Below, in pieces: positions 47,201-54,823 of a DNA stretch of 64,000 nt. Position numbers and translations under genes: made by a program. The stretch's first letter is position 1, and every line of letters begins with the position of its first letter. Source of the stretch: Grimontia marina (GTDB taxonomy: Bacteria; Pseudomonadota; Gammaproteobacteria; Enterobacterales; Vibrionaceae); NCBI RefSeq assembly GCF_900060185.1, contig NZ_FIZY01000008.1:62001-126000 (forward strand), given 5' to 3'. The notes beneath the pieces are model-generated. The model had not been told where the DNA came from. It ran no database searches and worked only from the letters and a program-made list of their open reading frames with translations.

Positions 47201-49060
47201 GTCGCCGTTGGAGAGCGAAACACGCCAGCACGAAACTTCCTTTCACACATCGGCGTTTATCCCGAATCAACAGGGATCAGCGGAGACACCCTCGCACAAA
47301 TTGAGTTCGATGCAACCAAAGCATCGAGCGACGCTTCAACGACGGCTAAAGGCACTAACGAAAACCAAAACGTAAAAGAACTAAAACTCCCCCTCTCTTC
47401 TTGGTCTGCAAGTGCCCTTCATTTCGACATAGCTAAAATTGTTGAAGCAAGCGGAACTCGCGCATCAGCGTTGGGGACATCTAAAACGTATGTTGCGCCA
47501 ACGACAGAAATCCAAAAATTATTGTGCGACGAAATCGCGGCGTTGCTGCAAATACCAAAAGTAGGGCTAAAGGATAACTTCTTCTCTTTGGGGGGAAATT
47601 CAATTCAAGCCGTGCAATTTCAATCCATCCTTACCAAAAAAGGCATAAGCTTCGCGTTACCTCTCTTGTTCGGCGAACACGATTTAGCATCTCTGGCGGT
47701 AAGTATTAAAGACGAGTCAAATCAGAACACTCTACCGTCGGCCACGAACAATATTGCCTACGATATCGGCTTTAATGATCACTGGCTATTTAGGCGGCCA
47801 CAGAGGAACCATTGGAACGTGTCTGAGCTTTTTGTCGTGCGCGAAGACTTTGACCCAACCAATGCCAAAAAGGCCATCGTTGCCATCCTTCAACATCATG
47901 AGGGCCTGCGACGCGTATGGCGATACGAAGACGGAACTTGGCACCAGCACTATCAATCTTTGGAGGACATGAAAGACTGGTGTCTTGAATACGACTTTTC
48001 ACATCTGGACTGCATTTCCCAAACGGTTGAATTGGAACAAGTCTGTACAGCATTGCAAAAGCAATTAGACATTGAAAAACAGCTGTTTTACGTCGTTAGA
48101 TTTAAACTAGGCAATGAAACCCCTGGCAGGATATTTCTCGTTTTTCATCACCTCGTTGTTGATGGCTATTCACTAGGTGTTCTCAAAGAAGATCTTATGC
48201 TGGCCTATGGTCAACTGACAGCGAGGCAACCCGTTTTACTCCCGCGCACACAAACACAATTAAATCAGTTTATAGAACACCAGTTAGCACGAGCGAAAGC
48301 ATCAGCTCCTGAGTATATCGAGAACTGGTTGAGTAAAGATTGGACGACGTGCGCGAACATCGATGACGTGTCGCTTCGCAATGCGAACGAACATAGCCTT
48401 GTAGAGCCCGAGTTGATTACTACGCAATTTGATGACGAACTCTCGGACCTGCTTGAGAAAGTCATCCAAAAAAACCGTTTCGATATAGAATCTCTGGTAA
48501 TAAGTGCCCTCTCTCTTGCCTATCAGACTTGGACAAAGGGAAACAAAGCCTTCCTCTGTATTACACGTAACAACAGAGCGCACGAAGGTTTCAATTTAAG
48601 TCGCACCGTAGGTTGGATCTCCCGATATGATTTCGTCTACCTTGACCAACCGCAGTCTCATTGCATAGAAAGCTACCTGAGCGTCGTATCGAAGCAGATT
48701 TCGCAGGCTGAAAAACCAAGTCAGGCTCTGCAATACGCAAGATTTAAAGACCCACACTTAGCAAAGATGATTGCACCCATTCCCGAACACAATATTGAAT
48801 TTAACTATGTGCCAAAAGCAAATTCGGTAGAAGATGCCCAAGATACGCTGGCACCTGAAAATAAAGGTAAGGAAGAAGGTCTGCATCCACCGACATTCGC
48901 GCCGTTTGGAAAACTGAGCTCGGAAAATGGCAAGTTAACCTTAGTGTGGGGATACAGCCCTGCCATGTATTCCAGAGAGGACATTCGCTTGTTCTCTTCA
49001 CTACATATTCAACAAATTAGAAAACTCGCAAGAACGCTGCTAGATGGTAGCCATAAGTGA
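44207..49060 (+). CDS. Terminal synthetase: TubC dock-C-FkbH-PCP-E
   Basis: A 1617-residue protein with no adenylation domain. Residues 1-55 are a TubC-type beta-hairpin docking domain. A condensation domain follows with HHAIGDD at 197-203 (Gly replaced by Asp). Residues about 520-1085 are an FkbH domain: a HAD-type phosphatase core with DCDNT at 708-712 and the family segment RTNQFNTSLRRY. FkbH proteins take a glyceryl unit from 1,3-bisphosphoglycerate, dephosphorylate it and load it on a carrier; the carrier here is Ser1132. The last domain (HHLVVDG at 1314, VGWISRYDF, HNIEFNYV) is of the epimerisation type. Glyceryl has no amine, so the condensation domain would form an ester. It lies 21 bases after the megasynthase and its stop overlaps the next gene's frame. 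Confidence 0.9.
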   Translation: MNIAQHIEQWRKAGIVLFVKDGKLGARSKPGAMTPDISQHIKANKDAIILFLEQLDTEKLLSFDASDELHAVASFAQQRFWLLHQITGGSPHHNIAFTLPLASDTQLPLVKEAISILVSRHASLRTYFYAEEDTLFQKIDDHCVPGLTIRTVSNDTALFSAVNAHHQTTFDLCQAPLINLALFKSDEGRILLSVVMHHAIGDDWSTAILGKEFLAAYQALENNRPPALPEIKHTYADYARWQHKTFFDNGKPSKRLQEHLNFWRHELADAPRAIRFPVDEQADNYQSYQGERATLTVPDALSLKVRNYAKQNGVSMFELMLASLSALMFKWANTHDVVIGSVEAGREQQEVINMIGCFINFLAIRTQYQNDDTLASLLKNVQTTFSKIRKHQTCPFDFIVNEINPVRGGKSPLYNVSLRYQNIQLLDTSSINSDTALDDLLPDAVNAQLDLMFSFIDIGESTALCLDYNTAMFEPTLAKALLEDYWKIILTFVDSDNTTISNLALSNKLLAYSEPSTYLLGNFSVEPMQPSLAFWHDKLDFVHQWKFGPFNQIQQELLNLNSALYSDLTANSAILLNWESWLVGGQPLEFAQTQSRQLLQIITQQAKHLKPCHIVFGPLSSKVAEAYSQQIAELENEFVSQLANIRHISVTPNSTLSALYPVSNAFDEDSFKSANIAYTPEGYAALSTTIIRTLYRPKKEQTKVLVLDCDNTLWQGVVGEIGAEKLAVTEPFKAIQTLALSLKKKGVLLALCSKNEEMDVWNAFDHTPDMLLVKEDITTTRINWASKSENIRAIAAELNLGLDSFVFIDDDPVQCAEVTANCPEVLVLQRPKLDTISTWLAHLWVFDAALSDELASDRTTQYKQNQKRNKYKAAAKTFAEYLASLNTVITFSPIEEGNLPRVSELSLRTNQFNTSLRRYDEATLAKRFNSNQLKGFVVRVSDIFGDLGIVGAVLWEKQDTQFCLDSFLLSCRAMGRGVEHKMMAYFGAIAGHHTCTIPVAVGERNTPARNFLSHIGVYPESTGISGDTLAQIEFDATKASSDASTTAKGTNENQNVKELKLPLSSWSASALHFDIAKIVEASGTRASALGTSKTYVAPTTEIQKLLCDEIAALLQIPKVGLKDNFFSLGGNSIQAVQFQSILTKKGISFALPLLFGEHDLASLAVSIKDESNQNTLPSATNNIAYDIGFNDHWLFRRPQRNHWNVSELFVVREDFDPTNAKKAIVAILQHHEGLRRVWRYEDGTWHQHYQSLEDMKDWCLEYDFSHLDCISQTVELEQVCTALQKQLDIEKQLFYVVRFKLGNETPGRIFLVFHHLVVDGYSLGVLKEDLMLAYGQLTARQPVLLPRTQTQLNQFIEHQLARAKASAPEYIENWLSKDWTTCANIDDVSLRNANEHSLVEPELITTQFDDELSDLLEKVIQKNRFDIESLVISALSLAYQTWTKGNKAFLCITRNNRAHEGFNLSRTVGWISRYDFVYLDQPQSHCIESYLSVVSKQISQAEKPSQALQYARFKDPHLAKMIAPIPEHNIEFNYVPKANSVEDAQDTLAPENKGKEEGLHPPTFAPFGKLSSENGKLTLVWGYSPAMYSREDIRLFSSLHIQQIRKLARTLLDGSHK

Positions 49061-49077
49061 TAAAGAAGGAGAATCGC

Positions 49078-49848
49078 TTGAAATCAGTCAACGCAGGGAC
49101 GCTAACGAACAGTGATTGGTTTGTTATTCCATCACCAAATGCCAACGCGACAATGAGATTGGTTTGCTTCCCTTATGCGGGGGGAAGCGCAGCTAACTAT
49201 CAAAGCTGGGTTAAACGACTCCCCGAATTCGTAGAGCTCGTCATTGTGCAACCTCCAGGGAGAGCATCAAGATTGTTGGAGCCAGCCATTTCAACAATGC
49301 CTGAAATGATGAAAGCACTACTGACATTTGAACGCGAACTTACCGAGAAGCCTTACGTATTGCTTGGGCACAGTTTAGGGAGTCGAATAGCGTTCCAGTT
49401 TGCAATCGAAGTCATTCAAAGAGGGGGAACGCCTCCTCTGCATTTTATTTCCTCCGGAAGCCGTGCGCCTCATACCCCAAAACTCAGCGAGCGGATTTGC
49501 GACCTGCCTGATGACGTATTTCTTGAGAAAATAGAGGCAATGAACGGCACACCAGTAGAAGTCATGCAAAACAAAGAATTGATGTCATTACTGCTGCCAA
49601 TGTTAAAATCCGATTTTACCATTGCGGATAACTACATCGCTGCCAAAGAAGCTTTACCCTGCTCTATCACTGCATTTTCAGGCGACTCTGATACGCAAGT
49701 TACCAAGGAACAATTGATTTCTTGGTCAGACCTAACGACACGTGATTTTAATTACGCATATTTTGACGGCGGGCATTTCTTCATTAATTCGGATTATAAA
49801 AACGTTACAAATCTCGTTAGTGAAATTTTAAAAAAAGTCCATTTTTGA
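49078..49848 (+). CDS. Type II thioesterase
   Basis: An alpha/beta hydrolase of about 256 residues of the stand-alone NRPS/PKS thioesterase family: N-terminal CFPYAGGSAANY, nucleophile elbow GHSLGS, and the catalytic His in GGHFFI near the end. Such enzymes clear misloaded carriers. As no synthetase here carries its own thioesterase, this protein could also release the product. I chose the TTG at 49078 because AAGGAG stands six bases upstream; the GTG at 49057 overlaps the previous stop but lacks a ribosome site. Confidence 0.88.
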   Translation: MKSVNAGTLTNSDWFVIPSPNANATMRLVCFPYAGGSAANYQSWVKRLPEFVELVIVQPPGRASRLLEPAISTMPEMMKALLTFERELTEKPYVLLGHSLGSRIAFQFAIEVIQRGGTPPLHFISSGSRAPHTPKLSERICDLPDDVFLEKIEAMNGTPVEVMQNKELMSLLLPMLKSDFTIADNYIAAKEALPCSITAFSGDSDTQVTKEQLISWSDLTTRDFNYAYFDGGHFFINSDYKNVTNLVSEILKKVHF

Positions 49849-49924
49849 ACAAAACTGATAAACACATAAAAACCCACAAATCAAATAAAAATCCATTGCA
49901 TTAAATTAGCCATTTAGGATCGAC

Positions 49925-51478
49925 ATGAACAATAAGTACACCCAATTATTTGAGCCTAAAACAAACTTAGATAGAATAAAAAACAAAGATGACCCATCAA
50001 CTCAGTTAATCCAAGATTTCGCTCATCTTGAAAATAGTTTACTTGATCAAGCTCAAATTGGTGTGGAGGACTACCTCCAATTTCTAGATAATAACGTCAT
50101 ACCTTTTACTATCGATGTGTCGTCACCACGATATATTGGCCACATGACATCCAGACTTCCCAACTTCATTCCTGAGATAGCCAAAATGATCACTAGAATG
50201 AACCAAAATGTGGTGAAAGTCGAAACATCAAATATTCTAACAAAGTTAGAACGACAGGTGCTGTACACATTTCATAAACTGTTTTTTGATTTACATTCAT
50301 CTTGTTACCCTAGCAATATTCATGATGAAGCTTCAGTGTATGGAACGATCACCAGCAGTGGTAGCATTGCTAATATGACCGCAATGCTTTATGCAAGAAA
50401 CAGAAAGCTCATTGAGTTAGGCATAACAAAATCCGAACTAAAGAAAAAGGGATTTCATAAGTGTCTTCAATTACTAGGGTTTAAAGAAGCCGTTATTGTT
50501 GGAACCCGGCTAATGCACTACTCATTCAAGAAATCCGCCAATATACTAGGCATTGGCGAGGATGGAATACTGCATGTAGACACAGACGACAATAATCGTA
50601 TGTGTGTTGAGGATTTAAAGTCAAAACTCGAGACATGTAAAAAAGAGAATGTCTTCGTGATATCGTTGATCGGTATAGCAGGTGCGACTGAGACTGGCGC
50701 AATTGACCCTCTTCTTTCTCTTCGTGAAATTTCAAACTCATATGGTATTCACTTCCATGTTGATGCAGCTTGGGGTGGTGGGTTTATATTCTCCGACAAG
50801 TACAAACATAAGCTCTCAGGCATTCACTCATCAGACTCCATCACTTTTTGCGCACATAAACTGTTATATTCAGCTCAAGGAGCAAGTATGTGCTTATTCA
50901 GAAACATGAATGATGCAGACTGTTATTCAACGACTGCAAGCTATCAGTCACAACCTGGAAGCTTAGATCTAGGTCAATTTTCTTTAGAAGGATCGCGAGC
51001 AGCTAATTCACTTCTTATTCACGCTCTACTTAGAATTGTCGGCAAAGAAGGCTACTCTTATCTCATAGAAAAGTCGATGCAAAATACCGAACACTTAAAA
51101 AACACTATAAGATCAGAAGTATCTTTCCAATTATTAAAATCATGTGATTTAAATATCGTAAACTTTAGGTATATACCTTCCAGATTACAAAACACTTTAC
51201 TTTCAGAAACCGACAATGCTGAAATTAACAAAATTAATGAAAAGATACAGGAGAGGCTATTTAATTTGAATGGCTGCTTTGTATCAAAAACTTCTCTCAC
51301 TGAGCATAATATTTCGAAAGAGCCAATTACTGTTTTCAGGGTCGTCATATCTAATCCACTAACCACTACCGAGGACATCGACAGTGTCATTACGGCCATA
51401 TTAAATGCTGCTAACGTTTTTGATCAGGAAAGCAAATCCAACAATGTCAACCATTTTGTCGAGGAAAGTGCTGTGTGA
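49925..51478 (+). CDS. PLP-dependent decarboxylase, PanP-like aspartate 1-decarboxylase
   Basis: A 517-residue group II PLP decarboxylase. The Schiff-base lysine lies in FCAHKLLYS near residue 317, with the upstream HVDAAWGGGF cofactor motif. The N-terminal SPRYIGHMTSR and LPNFIPEI resemble the PLP-dependent aspartate 1-decarboxylase (PanP) of vibrios more than glutamate or aromatic decarboxylases. The reaction would be aspartate to beta-alanine. One adenylation domain of the cluster carries a near-consensus beta-alanine code, so the gene probably feeds that module. It is clearly richer in AT than the synthetase genes. A short AT-rich gap of 76 bases separates it from the thioesterase. Confidence 0.8.
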   Translation: MNNKYTQLFEPKTNLDRIKNKDDPSTQLIQDFAHLENSLLDQAQIGVEDYLQFLDNNVIPFTIDVSSPRYIGHMTSRLPNFIPEIAKMITRMNQNVVKVETSNILTKLERQVLYTFHKLFFDLHSSCYPSNIHDEASVYGTITSSGSIANMTAMLYARNRKLIELGITKSELKKKGFHKCLQLLGFKEAVIVGTRLMHYSFKKSANILGIGEDGILHVDTDDNNRMCVEDLKSKLETCKKENVFVISLIGIAGATETGAIDPLLSLREISNSYGIHFHVDAAWGGGFIFSDKYKHKLSGIHSSDSITFCAHKLLYSAQGASMCLFRNMNDADCYSTTASYQSQPGSLDLGQFSLEGSRAANSLLIHALLRIVGKEGYSYLIEKSMQNTEHLKNTIRSEVSFQLLKSCDLNIVNFRYIPSRLQNTLLSETDNAEINKINEKIQERLFNLNGCFVSKTSLTEHNISKEPITVFRVVISNPLTTTEDIDSVITAILNAANVFDQESKSNNVNHFVEESAV

Positions 51479-51550
51479 GTTCATCGTTCATTTTTAGAGC
51501 GCACATTGAAGATATTCTTCAAGAAGGAAACAGGAAGAGAACAATCAAAA

Positions 51551-52243
51551 ATGAGTGAGCGTCTAATTGAAGAAATAGGTCTTTTTCAGGAGCATCGAGC
51601 TATTGGGGTTGAAGTATGGTGGTGTCGATTTAACAGCCTTCATCTAAACCAAAATCTGGGTTGCTCACTGAATATAGATATACCTGATGACATACGCCGA
51701 TCAGTGCCAAAACGGCAAGCAGAATATATGGCGGGGCGAATTCTTGCGCGACAGGCCTTAGCCTCTATAGGTTCAAATTCTACTGAGGTCACACGAAACG
51801 TGGACAGGTCACCAGGATTTCCTAAAGGCATTTCTGGTTCGATTTCACACACTCGTGATCAAGCATTGTGTGCAGTAACAAGTAATAATGCTATCAACTT
51901 TCTGGGCGTAGATATCGAAGATCTCTTATGCCACAAAACGGCAAACGACCTCTCCAACCACATCATGAATACAAGAGAATTGAAGTTTCTTAACGAGTGT
52001 AAACTGTCTTTTAGGCAGTTTGCGACTCTTGTATTTTCAGCAAAAGAAAGCATCTATAAAGCCATTTACCCCTATATCAAAGACGTTATTGGTTTTGAAA
52101 CCTCTGAGGTAATTGGGATTAGCGAGAATCATATTGAATTAGTGCTTGATGAAAGAATTGGGAAACTGCTACCTCAGTACTCGACATTTAGTTGCCAATT
52201 CAATATGACAGAGGATCACGTCATCACTCTTGTTGCCCAGTAA
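51551..52243 (+). CDS. Sfp/EntD-type 4'-phosphopantetheinyl transferase
   Basis: A 230-residue enzyme that attaches the phosphopantetheine arm to carrier-protein serines. The signatures are GVDIED and FSAKESIYKA, with an upstream SGSISHTRD as in EntD. It should activate the nine carrier domains of this cluster. I chose the ATG at 51551, with AGGAAGAG about eleven bases upstream; a TTG at 51506 would add 15 residues. It is the last rightward gene of the island and, like the decarboxylase before it, is AT-rich. It converges on ackA across about 230 bases. Confidence 0.92.
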   Translation: MSERLIEEIGLFQEHRAIGVEVWWCRFNSLHLNQNLGCSLNIDIPDDIRRSVPKRQAEYMAGRILARQALASIGSNSTEVTRNVDRSPGFPKGISGSISHTRDQALCAVTSNNAINFLGVDIEDLLCHKTANDLSNHIMNTRELKFLNECKLSFRQFATLVFSAKESIYKAIYPYIKDVIGFETSEVIGISENHIELVLDERIGKLLPQYSTFSCQFNMTEDHVITLVAQ

Positions 52244-52420
52244 TCCTTTAGTATCGGTATTATCCAAAACAATGTTACCTCTGGACCTCCCTTTTTGGTG
52301 ATGGCAGTCTAAGGAAAGCCAAATGCTGTCTAACTCTAAAGTGTCTTTCATGTTGGTGATAATGCAGTGATATTTTCCAAAATTTACCTTTTAACAAGAT
52401 GATTAACCAACGAATAGCAC

Positions 52421-52450
52421 AAAAGCCGCTGACTTTCATCAGCGGCTTTT
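52421..52450 (-). terminator. Bidirectional terminator between the island and ackA
   Basis: A perfect 12-base stem (AAAAGCCGCTGA / TCAGCGGCTTTT) with a six-base loop, bounded by A and T tracts. It ends ackA on the minus strand and can also stop rightward transcription from the island. Confidence 0.88.
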
Positions 52451-52528
52451 CGTATTCAATTCACCTATCGCGTATTAGTTCGCAAACTCAGCAGCTTGTG
52501 ATGCAATCACGAATTCTTCGTTGGTTGG
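52421..52528. repeat. Right direct copy of the ackA 3' end plus terminator
   Basis: Partner of the repeat at 6557-6664 in the same orientation and of the same length. Here it is part of the intact ackA gene and its terminator. Together the two copies frame the whole biosynthetic island. Confidence 0.85.
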
Positions 52529-53674
52529 AACAACAATCGCCACAGCACCCAGAAGCTCAGATTTTGCAATAACGCCACCGTTACCAAAGCGAGCTGCTTC
52601 ATTGCCAGCTTCGTCTTCGACAAAACCCAGAAGCTTGAGGTTCTTCAGGATTTCGCGACGGATAGGCAGTGAGTTCTCACCGATACCACCGGTAAAGATG
52701 ATTGCATCGATACTATCCAGTGGAATCATGTAAGAGCCGATGTACTTGGCAACGCGGTAGGTAAACACTTCAAACGCCAGTTTGGCACCTTCGTGACCAC
52801 TTTCCATTGCTTCCAGAATGCCACGAGCATCGGAAGTCAGGCCAGAAACACCCAAGAAACCAGATTTCTTGTTTAATGCCTCAAACACTTGCTCCTGACT
52901 CCAGCCTTTCTTCAGTAAGAATTCGATGATACCTGGATCTAAGTCACCACAACGAGTACCCATCATCAGGCCAGACAGCGGAGTGAAGCCCATGGAGGTA
53001 TCAACAGACTGACCGTTACGAACCGCGCACACCGATGCACCATTACCTAGATGAACAGAAATGAAGTTCGCTTCATCAACGTTTTTGTCCAGCTGTTTTG
53101 CTGCTTCTCGGGTCACAAAGTAGTGGCTGGTGCCGTGGAATCCGTAACGGCGGATACCATAGTCTGTGTATAGCTCGTTTAATATTGCGCCAGTAAACGC
53201 TTTTTGAGGCATTGTTTGGTGGAACGCGCTGTCAAACACAGCAACCTGTGGCAGCGCCGGGAAGGCTTTCATCGCTGCGCGGATACCCATTACGTTTGCT
53301 GGGTTGTGCAGCGGAGCCAGATCGCTCAACGCTTCGATTTCTGCCAGAACATCTTCATTCAGACGTGTCGCAGCAGCGAACTTTTCACCGCCGTGAACCA
53401 CGCGGTGACCAATTGCAACCAGTTGGCCACCAACATTCATACTCTCCACCAACTCTACAATAAGGCTTACTGCTTTTTCGTGATGGTTACCACCCTGTTC
53501 CAGCATGGCTTCTTGCTTGTCTTGTCCTTCTCGTTTCCAGCTAATGCGCGCATCTTCAAGACCGAAGCACTCACCCAGACCAGACAAAATGGCTTCTCCG
53601 GTTTGTGCGTTCATCAATGCGAATTTAAGAGAGGAACTGCCCGCGTTAAGGACAAGTACTAGTGAATTGCTCAT
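52475..53674 (-). CDS. ackA: Acetate kinase
   Basis: A full-length acetate kinase of 399 residues that interconverts acetyl phosphate and acetate with ATP. Signatures: LVLNAGSSSLK at the N-terminus, HRVVHGGE, the YGFHGTSHYFV stretch and FTGGIGENS. The ATG at 53674 gives the family start (MSNSLVLVLNAGSS) and has a GAG ribosome site; an upstream in-frame ATG at 53743 is too early. The usual partner pta is not next to it: downstream lies the biosynthetic island, which may have separated the two. Confidence 0.96.
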   Translation of the reverse strand: MSNSLVLVLNAGSSSLKFALMNAQTGEAILSGLGECFGLEDARISWKREGQDKQEAMLEQGGNHHEKAVSLIVELVESMNVGGQLVAIGHRVVHGGEKFAAATRLNEDVLAEIEALSDLAPLHNPANVMGIRAAMKAFPALPQVAVFDSAFHQTMPQKAFTGAILNELYTDYGIRRYGFHGTSHYFVTREAAKQLDKNVDEANFISVHLGNGASVCAVRNGQSVDTSMGFTPLSGLMMGTRCGDLDPGIIEFLLKKGWSQEQVFEALNKKSGFLGVSGLTSDARGILEAMESGHEGAKLAFEVFTYRVAKYIGSYMIPLDSIDAIIFTGGIGENSLPIRREILKNLKLLGFVEDEAGNEAARFGNGGVIAKSELLGAVAIVVPTNEEFVIASQAAEFAN

Positions 53675-53858
53675 GAAAAATCTCGTTGGCAAATGGGTGT
53701 AAGACTCGAATTCGAAGCCCATTATTAAATTAATTTTGAACAATTCAACTTTTATTTGAATGAGAGGCGTTTTTTTGGCGTTTTACTGTTTCAGATCAAA
53801 AGTGGGCCGCTGACGCACAGAAAATAGGCACTTTAGGGCAACGCAAACGCAACGAAAC

Positions 53859-53879
53859 AGGCCCCAGTATTAGGAGCCT
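53859..53879. terminator. Weak hairpin after the TetR gene
   Basis: The arms AGGCCCC and GGAGCCT pair with one G-T wobble around a seven-base loop and are followed by T residues on the plus strand. On the minus strand, where the TetR transcript would need it, the T tract is poor. Confidence 0.35.
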
Positions 53880-53904
53880 TTTTCATTGAAGAGGTTAACG
53901 CTGG

Positions 53905-54366
53905 CTAAGCCATGGTGAGCAGGGATTTCCCCAGTAGCCACTCCAGATCTTTTTCGAATTCTTCACCATATCGGTTACAACAAACATCATGCAGTTTTCT
54001 ACTCGCATGGCTGGTAAACTCAACAGCGTTTTCCGACGAAACTGTGTGCAGAAAAAAGAGGCGAAGAACAGCAATGAAGCGATTGTCTGAACGAAGTGCA
54101 GTCAACCAACTTTCTATAAAAGAGCGCTTATCGCCTTCCAAATCCAATCTATCAATCAGGATACCTAACAGCCTGTCATCGAGACGGGTAATGAAATCCG
54201 TCTTCTTCGGAAAATGATGGCTAATCCCCGTTCTTGAAATCCCCGTTTGTTGGCTAAGCGTGGTGTACGACATCTTGTCATACCCCAAGGTAACCAACTG
54301 ATCGACCACTGCATCCAGAATTAACCTGATGGTTACCTCTGTATCTTCTTTGCTTCTCTTTGGCAT
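53905..54366 (-). CDS. Short TetR-family transcriptional regulator
   Basis: A 153-residue regulator. The N-terminal helix-turn-helix is typical of TetR proteins (TTLSQQTGISRTGISHHFPKK, residues about 35-55). The C-terminal ligand domain is short compared with the usual 190-210 residues. It is transcribed away from the acyl-CoA ligase gene across a long shared intergenic region, so control of that ligase by an acyl ligand is a reasonable guess. The ligand is unknown. Confidence 0.85.
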   Translation of the reverse strand: MPKRSKEDTEVTIRLILDAVVDQLVTLGYDKMSYTTLSQQTGISRTGISHHFPKKTDFITRLDDRLLGILIDRLDLEGDKRSFIESWLTALRSDNRFIAVLRLFFLHTVSSENAVEFTSHASRKLHDVCCNRYGEEFEKDLEWLLGKSLLTMA

Positions 54367-54823
54367 AGTTTTATCCCTGTTTTTTGGCTTCCGTAAGCTT
54401 TAACAATCAAGACATCACTACTACCGCTGTTAACGCTATTGTTGGTATGTATTTCACGTACGTAGAGCTTGATTATATTGAAAGTAAAAAGGGTTTACCG
54501 ACTACCGACCCTTAACGTAACAGTCTTAAAGATAGTACATTCGTATAGTTTATGAGCCAATTAAGTATAAAAAAATGAGAAGCGTGAAGGGTATTACATA
54601 AGGTGGACCAACAAGTGTTGTTGAGGTGTAACACACTGAAACGAAAATGCTATTTTTGTCAGTATAACCACAAACAAGAGTGGTACAGCGTTACATGCAT
54701 CAAAATTTGAACAAGCGTTTGAATGAATCGCTTGACCATCGTCCCTCAAGACACCTAATTTAACATGCTAGTAACATACAATTAAAAATAACCTCTTTTC
54801 CCTACTGCTAAACGGGGTCCTTT
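54367..54823. other. Divergent control region, TetR gene / acyl-CoA ligase
   Basis: About 455 AT-rich bases with no supported gene. A loose inverted repeat GTGTT-N10-AACAC lies near 54613-54632 and might be an operator, but the match is short and could be chance. I cannot place promoters with confidence. Confidence 0.4.

Noticed and set aside
6557-52528. A classical att core with integrase
   Set aside because: No integrase or recombinase gene is visible, and the copies are about 79 % identical over 108 bases, not short and identical, so site-specific integration is not shown.
54613-54632. Inverted repeat GTGTT-N10-AACAC as a TetR operator
   Set aside because: Five-base arms are too short to distinguish from chance in an AT-rich spacer; mentioned only as a possibility.
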